Shown: positions 35,601 through 50,600, numbered from the stretch's first letter. The stretch: DNA of 64,000 bases from Pelecanus crispus (GCF_030463565.1 NC_134643.1:2056001-2120000), one strand, 5' to 3'. Notes: generated from the letters alone by a model not told the origin. Numbers and translations: made by a program.

Positions 35601-38600
35601 GCCATGGACTGTTCAATAATTAGGTGCCTTGGCCTGCAAAGACTTGCTGGATGAGCACTGGGAGACATTCTACTTCTGGCAGAAGGATTTCTTTGAGTAA
35701 TGCGTCCTGCACTGTCTTGAGGCCCCAGACCTTTGAGCAAGGAACAAGCACAGACTGAAAAGAGCTTCGACACGTCACGATCTGCTCTGGTTATTAACAA
35801 AACTGCTGGCAAAAGCTCAGCAATGGACTCTGAAGAGCAAACTGGCAGGGAGAGCTGCCAAAAAGCCATTTTGGTGACAAGGGTTGTTATTAATAAGGGA
35901 AAAAAAAAATGAAATGGAGAAGTGAAGAGATGGTAACATTCCCTGGGGAAGATCCCATCCTCATCTGGTTGAGGGGGCAGAAGGAAAACACTGCTGCTTG
36001 CTTGATCCAAACAAATGAAGTTCCCCATGTAAGAAACATGGGCGTTTCTGTGGATCTTTGCAGTAAATAACAAGGCAGTACCAGGAGGTTGTCTGGGCTT
36101 TTGCTTTTGTTTTTAAAGGAGTTGATAGCCCCAGAACAGCAAAAAGGTCTCGCGGTCCTCTGAATGGAAATCTTACCTTTTGCTGGGTCACCAAGCGTGG
36201 AAATAGAACTGCTGTTTACACGGAGGCCCGTCTGACACACCTCTTTTGCCTTCAAAAGAAGAGACAGCCTCTTTTACCATCTATTTGCAAAGATAAAGGA
36301 CACAGCTACTGAAATATGTAGCACGACAGTCGGCAGAATACTTGCAACAGGCAAACACATGCTGCAAGTCAATTACGTATCGTTACAGTCCCAAAACACC
36401 GGTGGTATAAAGAAAACTAAACACAATGTTCACAGGAAGAACCAACAGGAAGAAAATTTGTTGTTTCAGATACTAAATGCTTTTATTTACCAAGCGTTGT
36501 CACAAAAACCTCTGTGGAAGCAAAAGCTTAGAAAAACCTGGAAAAACTCCAGCATCTCTAGAAACCACTGCAAGCACAAGGCTGGACTTTGCACTTTCTT
36601 TATCTGTGTGGGCAATTTGTGGAAAAATAAATGCAATGGAGCTGGCATGAAGGCAAAGGACATTTGCTACTCTGTGCTCAACCCTCCATAGGCACAATTA
36701 CTGCCCTGGGAGCATCTCACCGGCTTTGATTTAATCCACGTCCAAAGCAGATTCATCAAAGCGTGCAAAAACCAAATGCATATTGACCAAAGAGTGACAA
36801 CAGGAGCAGTTTGAACTCATTAAGGCTGAGAAAGAAAAGCAAACGAGTCAAACTGTATTCAGTCCCTTTATAAGCAACACGGGGCACTCATCTCACCTAA
36901 ATTTTGCCTCCTAAAAGGCACGTGTCTAGCTTAGACTACCCAGCTAGACCTCTTCTCTGAACAGTGGAGAAAGGCACCTCCAGAGAGCGATTTAGCCCCA
37001 GGACTTTAGATGCCTGCATTAAACGAGGTCCAGCTATCCTCTGGAGAGCTCCAGCTGTCCTCTGGAGAGCTCCCTCTTTCCTAGGGTCTGTACAAGGAGC
37101 TCAGTCACTCAGCACAGACTATGCTAAATTTCAAACAGCTAAAATGAAGTGGGACAAGCCCTGCTCCCACACTGAGACTGGAAGTAGTTTATTTTGCTGT
37201 AGCTCAGTCCAAACTGAACAGAACTAAGCTGCATTCAGGCCACTCTCAACCTGAACAAAACCATCCCTACAGTGATTTAACATGGCATAATTAAATCACG
37301 TTAAACGTGAATTCCCACTAGATTTCCTGAGCATCCTTGAGTAAACAAACTCCTCTCACAAAATCAAAAGAATCCTTGTGAAAAATGGGCAGGAATAGCT
37401 ACCTCCCAATAGCTGTGTCAGGCTCTCTGTCCACCTAGATGGCAAAACCAAGGGAACTTGCCTAAAACCACCGGACAAACTCCTGTCTTCTGTCGCAAAG
37501 GCGCTTTTCTCTTCTAAGTGTACATGAAAGGTTTCACCTGCCTGTACTTGACCATAAATCCACTGGGACAAAGGAAGACTCCTTCTATCTCCCTGCAGAA
37601 GGCAAAGGAGGCAGCCAAATCTCAAACAGTAATCAACTGGAGAGACGCAAAATAGGATCCATCACTAAAACCTCCCAGGAGCTGCTTTTAGAATCTGTTC
37701 TGGATTATTTATACAGTAGTAATTGCACTGGTAACTGGGGTAGAGAGAGCCAGGACACTTCTGTCAATAGATCTGTCAGGTTTGGTGGGATGGAGCACAT
37801 GTGCAGGCACTTGGCATCAAACTTCTTAGGCTGAATAAACATTTCAGGTTACCTCTTCTTCATTATCAAACAGGAGAAATGCAAAGGTCTCTTCCAGCTC
37901 CTCCTGGCTGTACCCAGCGGCTTCCTTTGCTTGGGCAAAAGCTTTGAGCTGCAGAAGACAAAACAACACTTTGTTCTAGTCCACTCACGCCAAGGCCAAG
38001 TGACGCGTTCATGGTGTGAGGACAGCGTGTCCCGCGTACCTCCAGTCGTGGTCAGTATGGGGCAGCTGGCAGCAGCCGGGCGATGCTGGACCAGCTCATG
38101 CGCCCACACATCATTCCCTCCCCCAGGCACATGTACACCCAGTCTCTCCCCACAAGGCCCCCAATCCATGCATCTGTCTGTCCGTCTGTCTCTGCCTTTG
38201 CCCCCAGCAGAACATGTTCGATGTTTTCCAAGGGACACCAGGCACATCCAGCCCCACAGCATCACGCTGTGCTCATCCCAGGCAAGTCCAGCCTTATTCC
38301 ACCCTGCCCCTCTTGCCACACATCGCTGGCTACTGGGGAGCTTGTTTCACCAAGCAGCATGCGGGCTGGTAGAGCATCACATTTAGTAGCCAGCTACGGC
38401 CATCAGAAGACAAATTATCTCAGCCATGGAGAAGATGCCTACAGAAGGGGAGATGCTTGGAGGCACTTCTTGTTTTCTCTCTCCACTGACCAGGGAAGCC
38501 TAGATTATTTGACTAGAGGGCGGGTGCTATTATGCAACTACAGCTCAGAGAGTTTGGCTACAGCCAAATAACACATTATTCCAATTTCTTTTGTCTGATA

Positions 38601-41600
38601 ATTAAAGCAAAGCGTGTTCTCAGTGCAGACAGGGAGAACATCATGGGAGCAAACAGAGCTGGTCTGAGTCCATGATGTTTTGGGGCTTTAACAAAAGAAG
38701 TTGTAGAACGATGGGATTTTTTTAAACGGGGTTAGAAGACAAAAAACAACAATCTCATCACTCTTTTGCTTACTTTGGCTTTAGAACTCACAGGCAAATC
38801 AACAAATTACTTGATACCTGCTTTCCCAGTTTTTTATCCAGCTCCACAGTGACTATCCCAGATTTAGGCAGCCAAAATGTCTAAGCTCTATTTAATTCCC
38901 GACAACAAGCAGACTGGTCATCTCCAGTCCCTGGAGGAGACAGCCTGTCTTCCATGCCAATGACAGTGGGACTGTAGGGATACAGGCACTTTAAAAGTGG
39001 TTCTGTACATGCCCCAGTCAGCCGGAGAAAGGGAAATGGGGTTAAAATTGGTGCCTGCACAGGTGTGAGGGCAGACAAAAGAAATACCGTGTGGAAATCT
39101 GCCTTGCTGTGAATCAGGAGAGGTGCAGTAACATTAAAGCTCTCCTGCTAGGTATCAAACCAGCATTTCAACCCACCCCGAAGGCCTGCTCCAGGAACTG
39201 CTGCTGAATGTTTGTCAACGTTTGCTGAATGCTGAACAGACCTTTTGTTCCTGATCAGATTGGGAAGTGCAAGAAAGCAAAGCAAAGGCTCCCTTCAGTC
39301 AGGAACTGCAAATGGGGCTCTACAAGGCAGGCAGATCAGCCACGCGCTGCCAAGGAAAAAACTGCCAATAAATGAGCATTTACAGACGCCTGCAGCTCCC
39401 AAAGAAACACCACCACCTTGTTCCCCCACCAGCCTTACCTCACTTAGGAAAACATCGTTTTCCACCAGAATTGCTTGGCTGTATTGAAAACCGTCCTGAG
39501 ATGTAGAGTTCAAATAGGAGCTCTGCAGCACCGAAACCGCTGTCTGCAAAAGGAAACTCGACTCTTCCAATTCTGGATGAAAACCTGGAGGAAGAAAGCA
39601 AAAAAGCAGGTGCAAATATTAACTCTGGGCATCCCCAGATGAGTATGGGGCCTCAGCAGAGGCGGGTGGCAGCTGAGTGTGACTCACAGCACACCGGCCT
39701 CATTTATCAAGCCCAGATCTCCATGGATCAGCTCCATGGCTCCCACTGGGAGTGGTAGCTCCCCTCCAGCCACACAACCCCCAAGTCTTTGTCTGCGAGT
39801 TAAATTGCCCTTCCACAGGAGGAATACGAGCTCCCTGTTTGCCAGTCAGCCCTTAAAGTTTTTCCTTTGCAACATAAAAAAAAAAAAAAAGAAATCATTA
39901 GCAACTGCTAGAAGCAAAGCCTGGTGGTAAACTAGCTTTACGCTCTCTGAGCAGGTCAGAGTTTTCTCTTGTACCAAAAAGTTAGATCTGTTGTGCACTC
40001 TTTTAGGGTGCGAGAGTTGATGTCTGCACACAGGGAAAATCTCGGTGCATGCTCAGTTTCTCAGGGTTATCTGTTTTAGTATAAAGATCTTCAGGCCTAG
40101 AGTGAATGTAGTTTTTCAATACCACGAGAGCAAACCTTCCTTCAAAGCCTCAACAGGCAGTGTCTTCTCAAAGCACAAATTCTCTCAACATCTCCAAAGG
40201 AAAACGTCCCAGTAAAACACTTCCCAACAACATCCCACCAAGAAGAGGTCCCAAAGCAGTTGACAAATTAAATACCAACACAGAAACAAAGGAAAGCACT
40301 GCAGTATTTGTGCTCTTGCAGCTGTTAAAACCTAAATATTAAATAAAGCAGCCACCTAGAAACACAGGAAATCCTGGGCTCAGTCTCTGTTGCACATTGA
40401 AAAACCTTTATTACTGTGGCAATTCACGAGCAGCGAGATTTCAAATCCCAAGCTGAGTTTGCAACATAGACACATTGAAAAGGTTTATTTCTTCTGATCC
40501 ATAAACTTCAGAAAATAAAGCACTCATCTATAAGGAAAGAAACGTAGAACTGCTGAACCCCACCCGAAGAGCAGGTTTTGCTGGTCGCTCTTTAAAGAAA
40601 AACCTCACCGAAATTCTTGAGGAGAAATAGATAAGTTCTCATTTTAACCTCTAAAGCAGAAAGGCCCATGTTCCTCTGGTGATGAGCAAGATAGCATCTG
40701 TTGTCACCCTGCAGCCTACTTGGTGTTTTGACTCCCGTTTTTAAAGGGTAAGTTTTCTTTCTTTTCCTTCCCTCAATTAAAAAGAAGAAGAAAAGACAGA
40801 ATTATTCCCTATGTCACAAATCGTTACTCCTTTCAAATTACTCAAGGCCAAAAAGGACCTAATATAAGGAACAGGAAAAATAACAGTTCAAACTGTGTGT
40901 ATTAAACTCATTTAGCTACACCACTCTAAGCCAGTTCAGCCAGTCCGTGCTACGGGGCTTAACTGGGGAAGGGAGATAGTGTCTGCACTGTGCCAAGCAA
41001 AAGAAAATCCGGACAAGGCAAAAAGTGGGGGGGAAGCAGTATAAAAATGGCTCTAAAAATGGTTCTAAGAAAAGCATGTAGAGGGCAGGTGGGAATGGAA
41101 GTTGGGGGAACAGAAAGGGAAGTCTTTAAAAGTACTTTTGCCTCTCTTAATGTTGCTCTGGGGTCTTCTGTGCCCTCTTGTATTCACTTTCTAAACCTCC
41201 CACTTTCAGGAGATGCCTCTGTAATCATTAGCAGCAGTAAAAAAGCAGGTGAACACAACTTGGCTCTCAAGCACAGAAAAATGAAAAACAAAGAGGTCTT
41301 CCAGCTCTCTCTCAGTATTACTGTTTTCTCTCTTTGAACCTAATGAGGATAGGAAGGGATGTTAAGTTTGCTTACTTTTTTCCTCACTTGTCTTTCATTT
41401 TGCTTTGTCTCTCTTGCATCCTGTGGATCTCAAAGAAGCAGTCAGGGAGTTCAGACTCCTCCACTGAAATCAGATCAAGGAATTACATCCCAGCTCATAG
41501 CTCTGCTCAAAGGCCTGGACCGAACATAATGTCCCTTTTTGCTTCTTGCTGGAGCACTGCAACGCTTGTGTCCGGAGTCATCCTCCAAGGAGGGACAGCC

Positions 41601-44600
41601 CCGTCCTCAGCATCTCCTTGACCAGCCTAAACAAGCCCAGCTCCCTCAACCACTCTTTATGTCCCAAAAACACAGGACTGCAGCAGGTGCTATTTAATTT
41701 CACAGCTGCTGCTCCAAACCATCTCACTTTTCAGGGTGCGACATTCTGCTCCTCCTACTGATAGCGTCTTGCAACTCTGCATCATCGACAAGTTTGGGGT
41801 CTTGAAGCATGAGAAAGGCCATGTCTAAACGTGCAAGCTGGGAGCCAGTTGTGTGTTTCCACGCTGAGTATGTGAGCCACTGGGTTGACAAAGACAGATT
41901 ACAGGGTTAAAAACAGGCGCAGAACACATATGGAGGGTGTGGGGTGTTAAATCAGCAAAAACATTGGATATTCGGTATCTTTCAGGGGTAAAAGCTACAG
42001 GCTTTAAAAAAAAAAATAAAGACTGGGAAGCTCTTGGAAATGCAACATAAACAGCAATTTTGCAGGTGGTAACTCAAACATTTGGTCCTCCCTGTAAGTT
42101 CAGCTGCAGTGTAAAAATGAAAGTCCAAAAAGGGGGAAAAAAAAAAGTTGTCATAGTAATACATAAATACATGAGATGAAACAATCACAGAGCGTGGCAC
42201 TGAGCCTGGCAGCCTGCTGTGACCCTCATCTCCAGTTTCAGATTTCAGAGGCTCCTTCAGATCTGTTCCCACCCTAAGGAAGAGTCTGGGCTTACAGAAA
42301 TACAAGCAAAACCCTGACACATCCAGGTTTCATTTGCAGGAGCTGAAGGCCCTTGACAATCTCTGCGCAGGCTGTGAGGAGGTGAAAGCGAAAGTGCCTA
42401 AACCAGAAGTAAAAGTGAAAGTGCCCGTTGTCCTCTGAGCAGCTTGGATATGCCACTACTACCACGCAGCATCCTCAGGGAACGGGACCGACTTCTCGCA
42501 TGGGTTCGGTCAGATAGCAGAGGTGCATCACAGGATCGATGGCTGGAGGCGAGCTGGAGAAACCCAGCACAGCTCTGCACCAGCACGGCCCAGCTGAACC
42601 TACGGTGGGTGTTATCCGTGCCCTGAAATCCTTGGGGAGGGAATTCACAGCCTGTCCTGGTGATTTCCTACCCTGATAGCAAGAAAGAAAAAACAGTCAC
42701 CTTTGCAGCTATTAACATCAGTTGCCAATGCTGCAAGCAAGGCTGATCTTTCCCTCGTGCTGTGGCTGTGCAGAAGTCATCCTCCAAGAGCCCTGCATTC
42801 CTTGGAAGGCTGCTGACCTACTCGCTCCTCCTCCTCTTCTAGACTTAAACCCAGCTCCTTTGACCTTTCCTCCCTGATCGCGCCTGCAAGTGTCTCGACG
42901 TGCCCTGTGCTGTCCTCTGCAAAGCGTTGGCTAAAGCCAGCCTGAGTGGAGATGCCCCACCGGCAGACATGTACGGCCCATACGCCTCCCGGGAGCTGCA
43001 TGCCTTTGTTCCCCTTTCCAATTCAGGGCTCCTGCAGATGCTGGATGCCCGTCAGGAGGGCCAGCCAAGGCCAAGAGACACATACTTCCCCAAAACAGGA
43101 TCCTCTTTTGGCTCATCCATTTTCATGTGACCTCTGGATGGCCTCACCACGCAGAGACTTCCAAACTCAGACCACGAAGAAAACCTATGGCTTTTGCATT
43201 GCTTGCTTGTACAGACTTGTACAGAGAAAAAGGTTTGCTTTTCTTCTTGGTCTTTTTTTTTTTTTTTTAACCTTAAAATTTTAGTAGCACTTGCTGCAGA
43301 CACTTGAATGCTGTCAAATCTCCAAAAGTCTGCAACTCAGTGTGGTCAACGCACGCTGAACGCAGCCATGCTGCTCACTTACGGGGCTTTCGACCTGTCC
43401 TCGGCACAGCTGCTCTGGCACTGTCCCTTCCCACAGCCCTTCTCCATCTCGCCTCTCTTCAACCAGGATTTCCTCCATTTTCCTGGCTTGGTCCCATCGT
43501 TAGTATGAGCTGTACTAGCAGGCAACACCAGCAGTGTCAGTTCTGGCACCACCACATACCACTCTGTACTGTCAACAGTTCACATACTGCCAGCTGAGAC
43601 GCCTTAACATTACCCTCCCAACTTTTTTGGCTCTGCTGAAGTCCAGTTTCTCTCTTCTTATAACCTTCCATCCTCATTTTGCTGTTCTCACGCTTTAGTT
43701 CTACTTTCTAATAATTACTGTGTGTTAGAAATTATTATGAAAATCATATGAACTATCCCTTTTAACTCTGTGTTATAAAACCCACGGTACTACGTGCCTG
43801 ACCAGCTCTTCACCTGCAAACTTCTTTTAGCTACAGCCTGCTGACAGAGTAGCCACAAAGGTGACCTGGTAAACACACTGACAAAGAAGGATGTCTCTTT
43901 TTCCAGGAGTCCTGAGACATCCGTGATAAGCTGAGCCAGAACCTCCTTGATGGGGAGCAGCTGGCAGGACAAAGAAATTGAGATAACAAACTGACCTTCC
44001 AGGAAAACAGAAGTCAGCAACAACTATTCTGGGAACTGATGTCCTACGCCCACTTATGTCTCTACACCAAAAAGGTATAAAAAGTAACTCGCTACCTACC
44101 AACAACGTCCCTGCATGAGACCTCCCAGCCAGACGAGACCCTCGCCAGTGACACCCGGCTGACTCTGGACTCAGTGACACGGATCACCTTTGAAGAGAGA
44201 CTTTTCCGTCAGCAATTGGCCCCGCTCCTGGGAGCAGTTCGGTGAGCATCACACCGGTGACACCTCACACAATATAATTATAGCTGCACCCGCAGGTAAA
44301 GGTTCATTAAGTATATACTTGCTTCACTAGCTGGAATTCTGTAATAAGTTACAATATACCTATATTTGCTTTACTCTTGTAATATATATATATTTGCTTT
44401 CCTCGCACAGTGACTTGTAGTATATATTTACATACATATATATTTGTTTTTACTAATAGTAATTTTGCATCAATTCGTAATAAAGAAATTCTCAGAAACC
44501 CAGACCTCCGTGTCCTCGTGTACTGCAGAATCCCAAGAACCCCACGATCACAATCTTTACCCACCTGCGGGTCAGGTCACCCTCACGGGTCATGACCATG

Positions 44601-47600
44601 ACCACTACACCTGCGCAGCCCAACTTTTATAATGAGTCTTGGCTCATTACTGCTGAAGTCACTTTTCCTCTTTCAGTTTAAGCCAAAAACTGAGCCAAAT
44701 TAAGCCAAATGAAGCCAAAAATCACCATCTCCCACAAACGTCTAGGAGCAGGAAGGTGTCATGCCTGCAAAGTAACAAGACATTGACTATGGCAGATGCT
44801 TCTGACCATTGTATTTTCAGTTAATGACATGATGTAAACCAAGCTTACATTTATTCTCCAGGAGGAATCAGGTAAGGAGATGTAGCACAGACCGCTCACG
44901 TGGCTAGCTGGTATTAGGCGTATTTGCAAGCTGATCACCCGAGGCAGACCCCAGAGACCGCTCCGTGCAGCGCAGCAGAGCTATCCCCACCATGGAGCAG
45001 GTGTCCTATGCCCATGGGGACCGGTCCAGGGCACAGTTAGCATGGTACTGAAGCAGAAAATTATTGCCTTGGCATATTCAAGCCTCTCAGAGGTTCTCTT
45101 GTGTTTTAGTGTGGGTTCTCCAAAGCCTTTCGATCTCAAAATACACTCTCCTACACCAGACAAGGGCCTAGTTCCTGCTGCTCCTGCCATCATCAGCAAC
45201 TTTTACAGCTTTGCTGCTTCCCAGCATCTTTTTCTTTCGCTTTCTCGCCTTTTTCCTTCTCACTTTTTCCACTCCGAAACACAGACAACTGTTCTAACCT
45301 TGTATTTGTCAGGCTGCTAATGAGCAGAGCTGGCTGAACCTGCCATGCAGTAACGGATCTGATCTAAACCACGCATCACTAGAGCCAACACGGCCGGGAT
45401 ATGACACGTACCAGAGGCAGATGTTGGGCATGGGGTGGGTTACCAGGGCAGGCTTGTGCTCATGGTCCAGCCAAAACAAGATCTCTGGCTTAAACTGGGC
45501 TGATGAAGGCACCCATTTGCAGAGATGAGGAGCGAGTCTGTTGGCAAATGAAAGGGGAAAAGGCCTTCCACGGGGGATGGAATAAGCGGCACAGGTCATA
45601 TCACGGGCTGTCCAGCAGAGCCAGGAAGGGCTCTAAAAACAAGCAGAATTTCCTGAAGGTCTCACCATGGGTTGCTGCAGATGGGTTCAAAGATCAACTG
45701 GACAGATTTACAGGGAAAATACTCTATTAAATACAAAGATTCCAGCTCTTCCTCAGGAAGTCCCTGAGCCACAAACCTGTGCAGTTGGCTTGAGTTTTCA
45801 GAGAAAGAGCACTGTACCTTTGCCCTGTTCACATGCTTTTCCCTAAGCGGACACTCCTGGAGTCAGGACACCAGCCAAGATAGATACTCGGTCTCAGCTG
45901 GGACAGCCCATTAAATCAGTGCAAGGTTTTACGTGCACGGAGCCAGGCTGACACCATGTGATGGATATGCAGCGCCACATTAGCGTGGCTGTGGTAGGAA
46001 GCATCTCTTACTCTATGCGGTGCTTTCATGGGCAAGACCAGGAACTTACCAAGCCAATTATCCTGCAACCAATACAGGGCTCCTGCAAGTAAATCATCGT
46101 AACAGATCATTACAAACCTCCTCTCTGCAGCAGATGTTCCCTCGTACTCTCAGAAAGAGAGCGGTTGGCTCACGTGGAGGTTCAAGAGTTATCATAACTG
46201 TGGAGCTATTTGCCCCCAGAAGAACCGAGCATTCAAATTGCCAGGCAGGAGGGAATTTTGGCATGGTACAGCTCTCTAACCTTTGCAATTAGCTGAAAAA
46301 AGTAAGCAGGCTGATGTAGCTCCCCTCTCCTAAATTAACATCCTTGGCCTTAAACCTGGGAGTTATGTCCCTGTTTGGGGTGAGATGGTATCTTCTGCAA
46401 TCTCCTGGTTTGATGTATTTAAAACATTCTTCCATAGTGAGACAAGGTGATTGCTGCTAAGCTGGAAAACCCAGGTGCTGAATTGTATTTTAAATTACCT
46501 CTGGGATCAGGCAGCCTGGGAATGCAGATATCTAAGCTGCAGGAGCTTTTGTAATGCTTTTCATCTCAATATCAGAGACTGACAGTATTTATTTAGATCA
46601 CTTTTAGGAGTCGGGCGATGCAGGGAACCCCTGACACCCTCTCAGGAGGGCTACCACTCTGCCCAGAGGACCAGCAACCTTTACACAGACAGCTCCACTT
46701 GAGCTCTGCCAACACAGATTTAGTCTCACAGCGATAGCTGAATGCATCTAGTTGGTTGGGGAGAAAACATTATTAGTTTCCTCACGGGTAGGGAAGGTTA
46801 TGTTCCTACACTATGTAAAAAAAACCCTATGTCATAAGAAATTTCAGCAAACCTGGTTGTTTCAAACTCTGCCCCAAATTCCTACCAGAGAAGGCAGCCC
46901 TAACAAGACCATACATAATGACACAGAGAGCAAGGGAGATGGGCTTGTTTAGTTTTGGGGGAGAAAAGCTGGGGAGATCCAACTGCAGCCCACAACTCCC
47001 TGATGGAGAGTCACAGAGATGATGGAGCCTCTCTTCTGGCACCGGCAGATGGAAAAAATAAGGGGAAACACCTCAAGTTGCACCTTGGGAGGTTCAGACT
47101 GGACGAGAGGATGAAATTTTTCCCCCGGAGGGTGATGCAGCCTTAGGACAGGTTGCAGAGAGCTGGGGGTCCCCATCCTTGGCTGGGCAAAGCCACAGCT
47201 GCCCCACTCTGATGTTGGTAAAAAAATCATCGAATCGTTTAGGTTGGAAAAGACCTTTAAGATCATCCAGTCCAATCATTAACCTAACACTACCAAGTCC
47301 ACCACTAAACCAGTTAAGGGGAGAGTAATAATTTCATCTTTCCTGGCTTGGTGGCTGGATGATTTTTTAATGAAAGTAAAAACTAGGAATCATTAAGTTT
47401 GGAAGGGATCTCTAAGATCATCAGTCCAACTGTTAACCCAACACCACCATGCCCACTAAACCATGACCCAAAGTGCCACATCTACCCATTTTTTGAACAC
47501 CTCCAGGGAATGTGACTCCACCAGCTCTCTGGGCAGCCTGTTCCAGTGCTTGACCACTCTTTCTGTGAAGAAATTTTTCCTAATATCCAATCTAAATCTC

Positions 47601-50600
47601 CCCTGATGCAACTTGAGGCCATTTCCTCTCGTCCTATTGCTAACTACTTGGGAGAAGAGACCAACACCCTCTACTCAGAGCAGGAGTTCTACACCAGAGA
47701 AACCTTCCAGGTAACATTTTTTTGGTTTTACAACCTCCCTCCTGTTACTTTCAGCTGCTCATGTAATTGAAGATGTGGTTTTTACAGGTTTGCCCTCGTT
47801 AATTCATTGCACAGGCAGTTGTTGCTGCCTTTCATCTCAGCAGAGGCTCCTCAAAGCCCGGTCCTGCCACAGCTCCCCTCTTCTATCATCTTATACAGGG
47901 TTGCCACCTGTTGTGGATTCACTCAGCTGCAGGTGTCTGCATTGACTCTTCCCAAATCTAGCACCAGCATAGGTGTTTTAGCACTGAAGACAACTAAACA
48001 CAACCCTTTCTTTTTCAAAACCAGCCAGCCAAGTGATTCTCCATGCTTGTGCAGTAGCCTGATGGCCTGACAGCCAGACTTGATGTGGTTTGACCTTGTG
48101 GAAGAGCTGTAGACAGTGCACGTCAAACTAAAATCCCGCTGATGACAGGCTTGCCTTCGCTCGGTTACGTTTCGAGGATCCCTTGCGCGCAGCCCACCGA
48201 TGCTACGCTGAAACCCACGTGTTGAAACCCAGCTAACCGCACAGCGCCCACAGAGCAACACCCAGCCCTTGCAAAAAACATCAGCCAGCTGCCACACGAG
48301 CTGGAGTTCATCTGCTGCCCTCCAGGACCCCAAAAAATTGACGCTGAGGACGTCCTGGATCTAAAGCCCACATGCCATCAAGGCAAATGCACACGTTGCA
48401 GCGATGTCCAGGGTCTCCCAACACACAGGCAGCCTTGTGAGAGCAACAGCAACGGTTTATGTGTTAAAAACAACCTCCTGAAGGCAAAGCTCCCCCATTT
48501 GGGAAGAGGAAAAAAAACCAAAAAAACAACTTGTTTGTGGCTGGAGAAAGTGAGTGTACAGTTCCCTTGCCTCAAATCCTGCAGCTGCATTCCTCCAGAC
48601 TGCTGGTTATTTACTCCTTTTGCCTTGAAGCAAGCCCAAAAACCTCCCAAACAGGGATATAGTCTTCCTTAGGTGTGGTTTGTTGCATTACTTTTGCTCT
48701 CACTATAGATGCTCTCCTTTCAGCATTGACTTTCTTTCCCCCGGTCTCTTGTTCTGCTTGATAGGACAACAGAGCTCTAACCACACGCTCTCTGTGGACC
48801 CTTTGGCTGGGGAAATTACCAACACACATTTATAGTTTCAAATAAAAACAGAACCAAAGCCAAGTACTACAATCCCCACGCGCACGTACACTGAGTCCAA
48901 ACGCCCCATCAGAACTAGTGGCTAGTTCTCTCACCATCAAAAAAAAAAAAAACCCCAAAAAGCCAAACTGTGCGAAAATAGCATTTACAAAAATAAACAC
49001 TTCACTTTCTTGTCTCAAAGCGATTCTAACCGGGAATAATCACTTGGTCACTGGCAGGTGCCAGAGTGACCAACGTATGTATTTCATGTAATAAAAGCAG
49101 CCCATTCCACCAAAGCTGTAATCCCACACGCATTTTGGTGGGTGGCTACAGTGACCTACGTAGGCTCTTGCCCCGATGCTCTTTCTGTTCCCCTCCTGGC
49201 ACAGCTGGGGCTGTGTAATGAAGAAAATCAGTAAACTGCAGCAGAAAATAAAGTAAAAGTAGCTATTTTTAATCCAGATAGGTTCAGCAATTTGGATTGC
49301 TGCACAGCTCCACAAAGAGTTGCACCAACACAGCTCGAAGTCGGGCAGGATGCAGATGTTACAGGGTATCGGGGGTGAGTATTGGGGAATGGGGAACACT
49401 TAAGCCAGCTCTGCTACCGCCAAAACCACCAGGTTTAAGAGGAACACTAAAAATAGACCAAAGTATGTAAAACCAGTTTCAGAGCCGGGTAAAACAGCCT
49501 CTGGTCCTAGGCGAGTACTACACTTCGTATCAGAGCAGATAGGGAATTCTCTGACAAAACAATTTTTTGATTGGAAAAACAGCAATTTCTGTGAAATCAG
49601 ACATTTTCTTGACGACACACTATACCTAACAATTTTGTTCAAGCACAGAACCGTAATTTCCAGACTCAACCATAGGACAGCTAGTGCCAGTAGAGCCCCG
49701 TGTTTGTCTCCCTGTTCATTACCAGTCTCTTATAAGCACTGTAACGAGATCTATCGAGCAGCACTAAGAAACATCCACTTTGACCAAATGCTTGGGGTAA
49801 AACCATGAGGTTAATGTTCTGACTGGAATCCCCCTCAGCGTCTCCTGCATCCATGATGAGCACCACACCACCGGGCTGCTGATTATTCTGGGCCAGGCAG
49901 GCTTTCTTGCATGTTTTTAAAAAAAAAAACATAACTTTTTTCCCCCTGGAGTAAGGAACATATTTTACAACTATTTTTATGCCATCCACCCTCCTGCTCG
50001 CTTCGCCTATCCCAGATTATCCCCCCCCTTAAGGAGGGCAGACCTACAGCTCGGCAAGCCCCGCTCCTATCTCAGCCCCTGCCAAAGGGACAATTTGTTT
50101 GGGGACAATCTGGGAGCAGAACTGTGCGGGACCAGAGCACAAATATATTGGCCCCCCACCACCACTTCTAGGGCAAATTTCCAGCCCTGCAGAGCAGCGC
50201 AGCTGCTCCAAGGAGGGAGCAAAGAGGCCTTCCAGCCTTCAGCTCCCCATGCCAATCCCAGGAAGGGAGCAGCACGCAGCCGATCTGTTTGTATTTCAGT
50301 ACCCCGCTCCTGACGGGCACCCGCACTGACCAGCACGGCTCCCCAAGGACAGAGGGAAGGTGCGTGCAGCCACGACACCAAAAAGGACGGCAGCTCTCCC
50401 AGCTGCACGGGCCTTGGAGCCAGCTACCTGCACAAGCGGGAGCTTGGAAAAGCCAACGTGTCCCCAGTGAGCCAGCCAAAATTAAATACAAGAGCTTGCT
50501 TTCTAGGTGTCGAAGGCCTCCAAGGGCTCGGGGCAGGTGCCCCCAGCGCTGGCCCGGGGGCTGCTCCCCCTCAGCCGGCGAGCAGCGGGCACCCCCCCTC

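Larger units (their letters stand above)
34780..39438 (-). other. TASOR2 introns 2-4, unique DNA around exons 3 and 4
   Basis: Intron 4 is 34780-36176, intron 3 is 36250-37852 and intron 2 is 37949-39438. I see no gene or repeat I can name in them. Confidence 0.55.

Noticed and set aside
42379-42420. A CRISPR-like or promoter-like repeat suggested by spaced GAAAGTG units
   Set aside because: There are only two or three short copies in an intron, and no regular spacing. They are kept only as a weak IRF-motif note.
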